The position numbers were made by a program, and so were the translations under genes. 17,075 nucleotides of DNA from GCA-020344715 sp050115935 (GTDB lineage: Archaea; Thermoproteota; Bathyarchaeia; Bathyarchaeales; Bathyarchaeaceae). The DNA lies in assembly GCA_050115935.1 (NCBI GenBank), contig JASFPO010000036.1, positions 1 through 17,075 of the forward strand, written 5' to 3'. Below the pieces are notes generated by a model. It did not search any database, had not been told where the DNA came from, and saw only the letters and a list, made by a program, of their open reading frames with translations. Shown one piece after another: positions 1 to 6,333 of this stretch (position 1 is the stretch's first letter; every line of letters starts with the position of its first letter).

Positions 1-1
1 A

Positions 2-232
2 GAACCTCCAGAAGCGAAACCAACTGAAGCAAAACCAGCTGAAGTCAAACCTAAAAAGAAGAAAAGCAAAAACACTTATTCATATTACAAGGTTGAAGAG
101 GACAAAATCAAAAGAATGCTCCCCTTTTGTGAACGCTGCGGTCCTGGATACTTCATGGCAGATCATGGAAACCGGTACACTTGCGGACATTGTGGCTTCA
201 CTAGGTACAAACCAGCCGAGACAAGTAAATGA
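2..232 (+). CDS. rps27ae: Ribosomal protein S27ae (eS31), 3' part, with N-terminal extension
   Basis: Small-subunit ribosomal protein of the archaeal/eukaryotic type. The open frame enters from the left edge and gives 76 residues before TGA. The zinc ribbon is clear: CERCGPGYF, then CGHCGF, so CX2C-X14-CX2C with cysteines at visible residues 43, 46, 61 and 64. The GPGYFMA motif after the first pair is typical of S27ae. Upstream lies a Pro/Ala/Lys/Glu tract made of three 5-residue units (EAKPT, EAKPA, EVKPK) and then a lysine run. No ATG, GTG or TTG occurs in frame before the ribosomal core, so translation must begin outside the window. Archaeal S27ae is usually only about 50-65 residues, so this copy has a long extension or is fused to an upstream protein. 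Identification of the S27ae core is firm; the nature of the extension is open. Confidence 0.93.
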   Translation, partial: EPPEAKPTEAKPAEVKPKKKKSKNTYSYYKVEEDKIKRMLPFCERCGPGYFMADHGNRYTCGHCGFTRYKPAETSK

Positions 233-288
233 GCAGTGTACACTTAAATCCTACACTGTTATTATTTGTCCATTAAAGAGGCTACGTA

Positions 289-708
289 ATGATCCGAGTA
301 AACGTTTTCCTACATCAACTTTCGGCCGAGCGCTTCTGGGATACTGGAAAACCCATTCCACCAGTTAAAGTTGCTACAAATCTGAATGTTGTTACAATTG
401 AAAGCAAAGGTGAAGAACTGCTTGAGGTTCCCTTTGTCCTCACTATCAATTATGCGCCAGCCGTGGCTCAGATAAGCGTTAAAGGAAAAGCCCATGTGAG
501 GGGACCGAAGGAGGAACTTGAAAAGATCCACAAAGGTTATACAGAGAAGAAGCCTCCACCACCGATAATTGTTCAATCCATATCTAACATAGCCTTTCTG
601 GAGTCCATACTCATCTCTCGAGCTTTGAATATCCCTCCACCTATCCCTTTGCCCCAGATTCCGGCTGTGAAAAAGAAGAAGCCTTCAGAGCCTTCCTATC
701 GCGCATGA
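289..708 (+). CDS. SecB-fold-like protein (possible chaperone)
   Basis: Protein of 139 residues, not assigned to a named family with certainty. The layout resembles the SecB fold. It begins with a beta-rich half (MIRVNVFLHQLSAERFW at the N-terminus, LEVPFVLTINYAP around residues 45-57, QISVKGKAHV around 61-70). A lysine/glutamate linker with a proline run follows. Then comes a helix (FLESILISRALNI) and a proline-rich end (PPPIPLPQIP), like the helix plus PPxNLPPVNF-type ending of SecB proteins. The protein closes with a basic tail. ATG is preceded by AGAGG at a spacing of seven. It lies 56 bases after rps27ae on the same strand and could be co-transcribed with it. SecB-like proteins bind unfolded clients. 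An archaeal relative, MJ0357, is known from structure. The match here is by pattern only. Confidence 0.45.
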   Translation: MIRVNVFLHQLSAERFWDTGKPIPPVKVATNLNVVTIESKGEELLEVPFVLTINYAPAVAQISVKGKAHVRGPKEELEKIHKGYTEKKPPPPIIVQSISNIAFLESILISRALNIPPPIPLPQIPAVKKKKPSEPSYRA

Positions 709-722
709 AATAAGTTAAGAAG

Positions 723-803
723 ATGGAAAGCATCAATGTTAAAGGTGTGAAGCGTCCACAAGGAAACCCTTGGAGTCCGTTGAAGGGTATTTGCCAAAGA
801 TGA
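723..803 (+). CDS. Possible 26-codon ORF overlapping the next gene
   Basis: ATG-started frame of 26 residues beginning MESINVKGVKRPQGNPW and ending in TGA. Its stop codon overlaps the ATG of the membrane-protein ORF in an ATGA arrangement, the form expected for translational coupling. The site ahead of the ATG is weak (AAGAAG). It could be a real small protein, a leader peptide, or the 5' part of one gene broken by a frameshift, because the two frames together read like a soluble N-terminus followed by a membrane anchor. Support is positional only. Confidence 0.2.
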   Translation: MESINVKGVKRPQGNPWSPLKGICQR

Positions 804-1003
804 CCAAGCTGTTTAAGGAACATCCAATACTGATCATCGTATCGTTGGCTGTTCTCTGCTTTGCTGTTTGGTTTCTACTTTCAAATGTGTTTATTTATTT
901 GGCGGACTATATACTTAGATTTCTCTTTCTTCAGGAAGGAATCTTCTTGATTCCCATTTGCTCAGTCATGCATTTTAGTGTTCGCTTAACGCAATGCGCG
1001 TGA
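800..1003 (+). CDS. Small two-segment membrane protein, hypothetical
   Basis: Unrecognised 67-residue ORF starting MTKLFKEHP. Two hydrophobic segments are visible: roughly residues 9-30 (ILIIVSLAVLCFAVWFLL) and 31-53 (VFIYLADYILRFLFL), followed by a third weaker stretch. The short basic N-terminus suggests an N-in orientation. A TTG at 770 would extend it by ten residues, but no ribosome site supports that. The ATG overlaps the stop of a 26-codon ORF. The last 29 bases overlap, on the other strand, a remnant of an oxidase-like gene, so the 3' end is doubtful as coding sequence. It may be a genuine small membrane protein or chance hydrophobic frame in a decaying region. Confidence 0.3.
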   Translation: MTKLFKEHPILIIVSLAVLCFAVWFLLSNVFIYLADYILRFLFLQEGIFLIPICSVMHFSVRLTQCA

Positions 1004-1133
1004 TGCCTCTCGATATCAATTCTGCTTTTCCGCTTACCAATACTGCTCGGATTTTCTCCCAAGAGAGGTAGTCATCGGCTACAAATGAAACCCTCGGGTT
1101 TTCTCTTATGTTTCTGGCTTTCTTTGAATACCA
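975..1133 (-). pseudogene. Remnant of a pyridoxamine 5'-phosphate oxidase-like (flavin-binding) gene
   Basis: A 52-residue open stretch on the minus strand, without a start codon, reads WYSKKARNIRENPRVSFVAD and continues with DDYLSWEKIRAVLVSGKAEL. This matches the middle of the split-barrel flavin-binding family: the KxRNIRxNPRVS segment followed by WxxIRxVLVxGxAEL. These proteins are usually about 130-160 residues. Here the N-terminal half is missing, because three in-frame stops (TAG, TAG, TAA) lie directly upstream and then the 3' end of the acetyltransferase gene. The C-terminal part stops early at TAA. The family match is by memory of the motif. The piece is too short to be a working enzyme, so it is read as a decayed or truncated gene. 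Confidence 0.55.
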
Positions 1134-1152
1134 TTATTCGAGCTAAATCTAA

Positions 1153-1716
1153 TCATCTTGCGTTTTCTATGCTCTTTCTGAATTCGTTCTCAAGAATACT
1201 CATCAAAACGAAATCACTATATTTATTGTCACAAAAGTATTCCTCCCTCCTAACGCCCTCTTTCTTGAAACCAAGGCTTTTCCAGAATCTTATGGCGTTC
1301 TTGTTGAAACCGACAACACCTACGGAAACCCTGTGGAATCCTAAGTGTTCGAAGGCATGGTTAAGCAGGAGAAGACCAGCTTCTTTTCCATACCCTTTTC
1401 CCCGTGCGTCCTTCTCTCCGATGATTATGGTCATGTCTGTGTTTCGCCAAGGTCTGAACATTCGGAGTAGTCCAGCTTCACCTATCACTCTGTTTCCCTT
1501 CTTCAACACAACGGCGAACCATGCTCGGTTCTCGTCAGCACGTAGTTCTCTGTAGAATTTCTCAGCATCTGCTTGGCTAATGGGGTCAATCTCGCCCGTC
1601 AATCTTCTGAGTTCAGCATCAGTTGACCATCGTTGAATATGCGGTAAGTCCTTCTTGCTAAAGGGTCTAAGAAAAATCCTTTCACCGATAAGTGACTCCC
1701 TCTCAACAGTCTTCAT
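1153..1716 (-). CDS. GNAT N-acetyltransferase, RimJ/RimL type
   Basis: Soluble 187-residue acetyl-CoA-dependent acetyltransferase of the Acetyltransf_3 kind, the group that modifies ribosomal protein N-termini, other proteins or small amines. The order fits the family: N-terminal ERIFLRPFSKKDLPHIQRW, central strands (VIGEAGLLRM), then motif A ARGKGYGKEAG with the R-x-x-G-x-G pyrophosphate loop, then NKNAIRFWKSLGFKKEG, the usual motif B region. ATG at 1716 is chosen over an in-frame TTG 15 bases upstream because GGAAGG lies seven bases before the ATG. A TATA-like CTATAG lies about 55 bases upstream of the start. The substrate cannot be read from sequence. Confidence 0.85.
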   Translation of the reverse strand: MKTVERESLIGERIFLRPFSKKDLPHIQRWSTDAELRRLTGEIDPISQADAEKFYRELRADENRAWFAVVLKKGNRVIGEAGLLRMFRPWRNTDMTIIIGEKDARGKGYGKEAGLLLLNHAFEHLGFHRVSVGVVGFNKNAIRFWKSLGFKKEGVRREEYFCDNKYSDFVLMSILENEFRKSIENAR

Positions 1717-1817
1717 ATTCTTGCCTTCCAACTACTCAATCCTCAAATCCAGTTAGTTAAGTCAGTTCAACTATAGCTTTTCCGCATTTCTCCTCAAACT
1801 ATTAACCCAAACCGAAC

Positions 1818-1826
1818 GTGCGCGCG
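1818..1826 (-). repeat. CGCGCGCAC element upstream of the acetyltransferase gene
   Basis: On the minus strand the tract reads CGCGCGCAC, about 102 bases ahead of the ATG at 1716. The surrounding gene-free interval (1717-1934) is otherwise AT-rich. The same tract in the same orientation lies about 101 bases ahead of the next minus-strand gene (2386-2396). Possibly a shared regulatory site; chance is not excluded. Confidence 0.3.
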
Positions 1827-1934
1827 TTAAACCTCTTGTTTTCCAATCTCTCTATTTTTCCATCCCTCTCGATGCACGCATGCTGGTGCTAGACTCAACA
1901 GGATAAGAAGAAGAGATCCAAGAAAGTAAGAGAG

Positions 1935-2285
1935 TCAAATAGAGTTCTGTTGAAGCTTCTGCAGTTCACTATTTACGTTCTGGAAAGTGCTGTAAATTTC
2001 ATGCAGGTGCAAATGCTTCATTCTCTGTTGAATCAAACCAGCAGCTATCAACGTGACTCCTAAGCTCTTCTTGATACCAATCGTTGGAATTGGAAAAGCT
2101 ATCAGAGACACACCGAGCTTGATGAGCGGAGAGCCCTTCTGTCCTCCAAAACTAGACTTTCCCCACAAAGGCTTCAGAGACTTTGTGTCTTTCGTAACTT
2201 CACTCATTAGTTTGACCATCTCTTCATAGGTCAAGCCAAGTTCACGCAATGTTAGGACTATTGCCTCCGATTCCTGTGGTCTCAA
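1935..2285 (-). CDS. Hypothetical protein, 116 residues
   Basis: Not recognised. The N-terminal third (RPQESEAIVLTLRELGLTYE and the following residues) looks like a short helical bundle, possibly a small DNA-binding or dimerising helix pair. The middle (SPLIKLGVSLIAFPIPTIG, then KKSLGVTLIAAGLIQ) is hydrophobic and glycine-rich and could be one or two membrane-associated helices. The C-terminus is polar and glutamine-rich, predicted helical. The TTG start is chosen because AAGGA lies about eight bases upstream. Codon use looks like that of its neighbours. It sits between the acetyltransferase gene and rps19 on the same strand, with long gaps on both sides, so it is probably transcribed alone. 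Confidence 0.6.
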   Translation of the reverse strand: MRPQESEAIVLTLRELGLTYEEMVKLMSEVTKDTKSLKPLWGKSSFGGQKGSPLIKLGVSLIAFPIPTIGIKKSLGVTLIAAGLIQQRMKHLHLHEIYSTFQNVNSELQKLQQNSI

Positions 2286-2385
2286 AGCTATTCCTTCTGT
2301 TGTTACTTGCGTTGAATACTCGTTTAGGATTTGCTAATATGCAGAACAATATGTTGTATTGAAGAGTTTGTAATAATCATTTCAA

Positions 2386-2396
2386 GTGCGCGCGCG
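2386..2396 (-). repeat. CGCGCGCGCAC element upstream of the 116-residue protein gene
   Basis: On the minus strand reads CGCGCGCGCAC, about 101 bases ahead of the TTG at 2285. It is the partner of the tract at 1818-1826. The rest of the 219-base interval between rps19 and this gene is AT-rich and shows no gene. Confidence 0.3.
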
Positions 2397-2504
2397 TCGT
2401 AAAGAACTATGGGAAGAACTTTTTCATCTCTCATCCTAAATCGATTCCCAGAACAGAATTAAGAGATAGAACTGAACCCTTCTCAGTTTATCTGTATAAA
2501 TATC

Positions 2505-2909
2505 TCACTTCAATGGTACGTACATTGACGAGCGAGATGCACCGATGCCAGGTGTTCCATGTCTAACAGGCTTGTTTGTGACAGCGAATTCACCGAGGTA
2601 ATGGCCTATCATTTCGCGAGTTATTTCAACAGCAGTAAAATCCTTTCCGTTGTGAACCAGAACTGTGACGCCAACCATCTCTGGCAGGATGATCATGTCT
2701 CGAACATGAGTCTTAACCACGGTTTTCTGTCCTTGGGCTATGGCCTCTTTGACTTTTCGAATATTCTCTAGGAAAATCCGTTGATCCTGGGTTAAGCCTC
2801 TTAAAAGGCTTCGGCGTTGACGTGAAGGCAACAAGTGAATAAACTCATCCATGGACATGACTTGTAAATCTTCAAGTGTGTGACCCCTATACTTGAATTC
2901 CTTTGGCAT
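2505..2909 (-). CDS. rps19: Ribosomal protein S19 (uS19)
   Basis: Small-subunit protein of the 30S head, archaeal form with an N-terminal extension, 134 residues. Diagnostic segments are FKYRGHTLEDLQVMSMDEF at the N-terminus, LLPSRQRRSLLRGL near residue 26, VKTHVRDMIILPEMVG near 63, the VHNGKDF motif, MIGHYLGEFA, and a C-terminal RHGTPGIGASRSS. ATG is preceded by AAGGTGA. S19 is normally inside the S10 operon between L2 and L22. Here it stands alone, with GNAT genes and an unrecognised gene around it, so the operon is split in this lineage. Identification is firm. Confidence 0.96.
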   Translation of the reverse strand: MPKEFKYRGHTLEDLQVMSMDEFIHLLPSRQRRSLLRGLTQDQRIFLENIRKVKEAIAQGQKTVVKTHVRDMIILPEMVGVTVLVHNGKDFTAVEITREMIGHYLGEFAVTNKPVRHGTPGIGASRSSMYVPLK

Positions 2910-3053
2910 GCTGTTTCACCTTGTTTCCTTCTCATTCTGTCGTTTTCGAGGTTAATTAACTTTATCACGGTTTCCTTAAGTCTGAATACCGCTAGCTTAT
3001 TTGCCATAGCCACACAGTTAACTAGTTCATGATGAATCTGGAGTATTGATTAA

Positions 3054-3644
3054 TTGGAGGCCAATACAACGGTTCAAATCAGACGTTTCGTCACGGGAGA
3101 CGAAGAAACATACGCTAGGATCTATAACGAGGGTTACTCAACGGAAGAATGGTGGCTAACTCGAGAAAAACCTATAACTCTGCGGGACGCGTCTAGTCGT
3201 GACTACGACGTAACTTTCTTCGCTGAAATTGACGAGCAAGCAATAGGATTGATAGACATCAAGATCCATGGAGATATAGCTCACATTGAAAACCTAGTTG
3301 TCTTGCCAAAACATAGAAGAAAAGGTGTTGGAACCGCTCTTTTAGACAAGGCAACAAAGTTTTCGAAAATCAAACTAGCGAGGAGGATGAGAGCAGAAAC
3401 ACCAGTTCAAAACTCAAGTGAGTTCTATGAGAGAAACGGTTTTGAATTAGCTAGGCACGCTTTTCTAATACGTGTGAAAAGCAAGCTAACAATTGACCCA
3501 TCTATGAGACTTTCTTTTGAGGGAGATGATAAGTATTGGGTTGACAACGATCAACGGATGGAGTCTATCAGAGAGCGAAGATTAGATTTTGGAACTATAG
3601 CCAAATTCAAAGTCATGGTCAAAATGCTTCGTTCAGAGGAATAA
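3054..3644 (+). CDS. GNAT N-acetyltransferase with C-terminal extension
   Basis: Soluble acetyltransferase of 196 residues. The GNAT core lies in about residues 5-140: VQIRRFVTGDEETYARIYNE at the start, IENLVVLPKHRRKGVGTALL as strand 4 with motif A (RRKGVG loop), and FYERNGFELARHAFLIRV as strand 7. About 55 residues follow with no domain I recognise (charged, ending MVKMLRSEE). TTG at 3054 follows an in-frame TAA, so it is the first possible start; GGAG lies ten bases upstream. A second SD-like GGAGG lies just inside the frame, but no usual start codon follows it. Its substrate is unknown. It is unrelated in position to the other two acetyltransferases of the window. Confidence 0.8.
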   Translation: MEANTTVQIRRFVTGDEETYARIYNEGYSTEEWWLTREKPITLRDASSRDYDVTFFAEIDEQAIGLIDIKIHGDIAHIENLVVLPKHRRKGVGTALLDKATKFSKIKLARRMRAETPVQNSSEFYERNGFELARHAFLIRVKSKLTIDPSMRLSFEGDDKYWVDNDQRMESIRERRLDFGTIAKFKVMVKMLRSEE

Positions 3645-3774
3645 ACCAATTAGCCTAGTGAATATACATTTGAACTCGAAACAAAACGACATGTACAGGA
3701 CAGGTCGCCCAACCTGCTAGAGTTGGCAGTCTTTCTCACCTCAAGAAGATTCTCCAAAACCTTGAAGCGAAAAC

Positions 3775-3781
3775 CTATAAG
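3775..3781 (+). promoter_or_regulatory. Probable TATA box of the cupin gene
   Basis: CTATAAG preceded by a purine-rich GCGAAAAC stretch (BRE-like), about 33 bases before the cupin ATG. Transcription would start a few bases ahead of the ribosome site, giving a short leader. Confidence 0.45.
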
Positions 3782-3813
3782 TGTATCCGAAAAGTGGGAG
3801 ATAGGGATTCTTG

Positions 3814-4152
3814 ATGCATGTTACCTGCGTTGATGAAATCAGAGAATATAACCTTAAGAGAGAAGGTGCGAAAGGAGTTGGAGTTAAGTATTTACTCCAC
3901 AAAGGCGTTGGCGCCAAGCGAATCCAGCTTCGATTGTTCACAATTGAGGTTAATGGTTACACACCTATAGAGCGGCATGAACACGAACATGAAGTCTACA
4001 TGTTGAGAGGGCGAGCAGTTGTTAGAGGAGGAAGCAAAGAGGTGCTAGTGACTACAGGAAACGTAATATTCATTCCCTCAAACGAAGAACACCAGTTCAA
4101 AAACGTCGGAGACGAAAAGGTGGAATTTCTGTGTACAAAGGAGACTTCGTAA
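3814..4152 (+). CDS. Small single-domain cupin protein
   Basis: A 112-residue cupin_2-type beta-barrel. Metal-binding residues are visible in motif 1 (ERHEHEHEVYMLRGRA, giving H-x-H, a further His and Glu) and motif 2 (GNVIFIPSNEEHQFKN, with the last His). Such small cupins bind a divalent metal and serve as sugar-phosphate isomerases, dioxygenases or ligand sensors; none of these can be chosen from the sequence. ATG at 3814 is preferred to TTG at 3811 because AGGGA lies six bases before it. It is convergent with the E2 gene, with 12 bases between the two stop codons. Confidence 0.82.
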   Translation: MHVTCVDEIREYNLKREGAKGVGVKYLLHKGVGAKRIQLRLFTIEVNGYTPIERHEHEHEVYMLRGRAVVRGGSKEVLVTTGNVIFIPSNEEHQFKNVGDEKVEFLCTKETS

Positions 4153-4164
4153 CACTAGGAGAAG

Positions 4165-5319
4165 TCACTGGCGGGACCCTGAACCTGCTTCTAGAATGTG
4201 TTTGACTTTCTGAAGGAATTGTCCTGCAGGAGCGCCGTCTATTATGCGGTGGTCGTAGGCTAGGCTTAGATACATTATTGGTCTAATCTTGATCTCCTTG
4301 TCTACTGCAACTGGTTTCTCAGTGATTTTTCCGACGCCTAGAATCGCGGCTTCAGGTGGATTGATAATTGGTATGAAAACTTCAACTCCGTACATGCCAA
4401 GGTTTGTAATGGTGAAGGTTCCACCTGTCAAGTCTTCCTTTGTGAGCTTGCCTGCTCTTGCTTTTTCAACGAGCTCTTTAAGAGCTGACGCTATCTGGGT
4501 TACCGATTTCTTGTTTGCATCGCGTATTACCGGGACAATTAATCCTTTCTTAGTAGCAACTGCGACTCCTATGTTGATGTCTTCATAGATTTTGATTTGT
4601 TCGTCTTCTAAGGTTGAATTCAGAATCGGGTGTTCTTGTAAGGCTTGAGCAACGGCTTTCACCAGAATGTCAGTGTAAGACACTCTTATCTTTTCACGGA
4701 TCTTGACAGAATTCGACATGTCCACTTCCATTGTTACAGTGCTGTGGGGAGCGGTTCTCGCGCTTAAAGAAAGCCGTTCGGCTGTTGTTTTTCTTATACC
4801 TGCAAGCGGTACAACCTCACGTACACGCGGCAGAAGAGGAGTTGCTTTATCTTCAAGATATCGTTTGACATCAGCTTCTACAATTCGCCCTTCTGGACCG
4901 CTGCCTTTCACCTCTGCGAGTTCGACACCATGGTCTCTTGCGAGACGTTTGGCTGCTGGAGATGCAAGCACACGTTCCCTAACTTTTTCTACAATCTCTT
5001 TCTGCGGGAGAGGCGCAACCTTTTCAATTTCCTCTGGAGTAGTTGCCACAGGGGCTTCTTCGATCTCTGAAAATGCTTCATCAGGTCCCGCAATGATGCC
5101 AAGTGTTCCAGCAACTGGCACATCAACGCCTTCAACCGCTGAAATTTTTCGAAGAACTCCAGATGCCGGAGCCTCAACTTCATAAGTTACCTTTTCTGTG
5201 AGCACCTCGACGATTGGTTCTCCCTTTTTGACTGTCTCACCTTCTTTCTTGAACCATGTGACAACGGTTCCTTCTTTCATCGTTAGGCTCAGTCTAGGCA
5301 TGACAACTTTTGCTACCAA
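4165..5319 (-). CDS. 2-oxoacid dehydrogenase complex E2, dihydrolipoamide acyltransferase
   Basis: Core subunit that takes an acyl group from E1 on a lipoyl arm and passes it to CoA; cytoplasmic, 384 residues. Domains in order: one lipoyl domain (residues 1-77) with lipoylation lysine K43 in VLTEKVTYEV; an Ala/Pro/Glu linker; a peripheral-subunit-binding domain (about 117-156, SPAAKRLARDHGVELAEVKG); a C-terminal catalytic domain (about 170-384) with the active-site HRIIDG motif in SLAYDHRIIDGAPAGQF. TTG start, with GAGGG six bases upstream. Last gene of a three-gene minus-strand operon, 27 bases after E1beta. Pyruvate, branched-chain oxoacid or acetoin could be the substrate; sequence alone does not decide. 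No E3 or lipoate ligase gene is present in the window. Confidence 0.93.
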   Translation of the reverse strand: MVAKVVMPRLSLTMKEGTVVTWFKKEGETVKKGEPIVEVLTEKVTYEVEAPASGVLRKISAVEGVDVPVAGTLGIIAGPDEAFSEIEEAPVATTPEEIEKVAPLPQKEIVEKVRERVLASPAAKRLARDHGVELAEVKGSGPEGRIVEADVKRYLEDKATPLLPRVREVVPLAGIRKTTAERLSLSARTAPHSTVTMEVDMSNSVKIREKIRVSYTDILVKAVAQALQEHPILNSTLEDEQIKIYEDINIGVAVATKKGLIVPVIRDANKKSVTQIASALKELVEKARAGKLTKEDLTGGTFTITNLGMYGVEVFIPIINPPEAAILGVGKITEKPVAVDKEIKIRPIMYLSLAYDHRIIDGAPAGQFLQKVKHILEAGSGSRQ

Positions 5320-5346
5320 ACTTTTCCCTCATGTGCATAAAATCGG

Positions 5347-6321
5347 CTACGTGACTTCTTTTACTGCTTTGATTATGGCTTTTTCGTCGGGGATGACGAA
5401 TTGCTCAAGGGTTGGGCTGAAAGGTATGGGTGTGTCCGGTTCAGCTAGTCGTTTGATTGGTGCGTCTAAGTAATCAAGCGCTTCCTCAGCCACAATAGCA
5501 GTGATTTCAGCACTTACACCAGCAGTTTTGCAGCCTTCGGTCAAAACCACAATTCTCCCAGTCTTCTTCACGGATTTTATGATAGCCTGTTTATCCAGCG
5601 GTACCAACGTTCTAGGATCGATGACTTCAACACTTAAACCTTGTTTGCGCAGTTCTTGAGCCGCCGCAAGTGCTTTATGAACCATGTACAACGTGGCAAA
5701 TATTGTGACGTCTTCACCTTCTAGTTTCACGTCTGCCACGCCGAACGGAATCGTGTATTCTTCTTCCGGAATCTCGCCTTCAATGGGGTACAGCAGTTTA
5801 TGTTCGAAAAACATCACTGGGTTGTTGCCTCTTATGGCTGCTTTCAACAATCCCTTGGCATCGAAGGGAGTCGAAGGTATAGCAACCAGCAAACCTGGCG
5901 TGTGCATAAACCATGCTTCGAGGCTTTGCGAATGATGAGAGGCTATGTTAACGCCTGCGCCGAAGGGAGTTCGAACCACAAGGGGCACCTTGGCTTGTCC
6001 GCCGAACATATAACATATTTTCGCGGCTTGGTTACAGATTTGGTCCATGGCAAGAGCGGACAAATCGCCAAACATAATTTCTGCCACTGGTCTCATGCCC
6101 GTTATTGCAGCTCCTACAGCGACGCCAATTATGGCGGATTCTGAAATGGGTGTGTCTCTTACACGTTCGTCTCCGAACTCTTCGGCTAAGCCCTTCGTAA
6201 CCTTGAAAGCTCCACCCCAATAGCGCCCAATGTCCTCACCTAACAAGAAAACCGCTTTGTCTCGATGCATTTCTTCGCGCAAAGCTTCACGCAAGGCGTC
6301 TCGATAACTCAGTTTTCTCAA
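5347..6321 (-). CDS. 2-oxoacid dehydrogenase E1 component, beta subunit
   Basis: Partner of E1alpha in the thiamine-diphosphate-dependent decarboxylation of a 2-oxoacid and reductive acylation of E2. Length 324 residues matches the family (about 325). Diagnostic stretches: MRKLSYRDALREALREEM at the N-terminus, VFLLGEDIGRYWGGAFKVT, the conserved VRDTPISESAIIGVAVGAA, PVAEIMFGDLSALAMDQI with the cofactor-contacting glutamate region, ASHHSQSLEAWFMHTPGL, and the C-terminal transketolase domain with VEVIDPRTLVPLDKQAI. TTG start, with GGAG nine bases upstream. The E1alpha stop is only 12 bases away, so the two are probably translated from one message in equal amounts, as an alpha2beta2 E1 needs. Confidence 0.94.
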   Translation of the reverse strand: MRKLSYRDALREALREEMHRDKAVFLLGEDIGRYWGGAFKVTKGLAEEFGDERVRDTPISESAIIGVAVGAAITGMRPVAEIMFGDLSALAMDQICNQAAKICYMFGGQAKVPLVVRTPFGAGVNIASHHSQSLEAWFMHTPGLLVAIPSTPFDAKGLLKAAIRGNNPVMFFEHKLLYPIEGEIPEEEYTIPFGVADVKLEGEDVTIFATLYMVHKALAAAQELRKQGLSVEVIDPRTLVPLDKQAIIKSVKKTGRIVVLTEGCKTAGVSAEITAIVAEEALDYLDAPIKRLAEPDTPIPFSPTLEQFVIPDEKAIIKAVKEVT

Positions 6322-6333
6322 CTTAATCAGCTC

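Noticed and set aside
93..368. 91-residue plus-strand frame
   Set aside because: It overlaps the S27ae zinc ribbon and the start of the SecB-like gene in another register and has no plausible protein pattern.
1085..1555. 156-residue plus-strand frame
   Set aside because: Antisense to the RimJ-type acetyltransferase gene, which has clear motifs.
3690..3735. tRNA-like or terminator-like stretch with CCAAC ... GTTGG
   Set aside because: Only one 5-base stem forms; there is no cloverleaf and no T-run.
4703..5185. 160-residue plus-strand frame
   Set aside because: It mirrors the Ala/Pro/Glu-rich linker of E2 as a Ser/Thr-rich low-complexity product; a shadow of codon bias.
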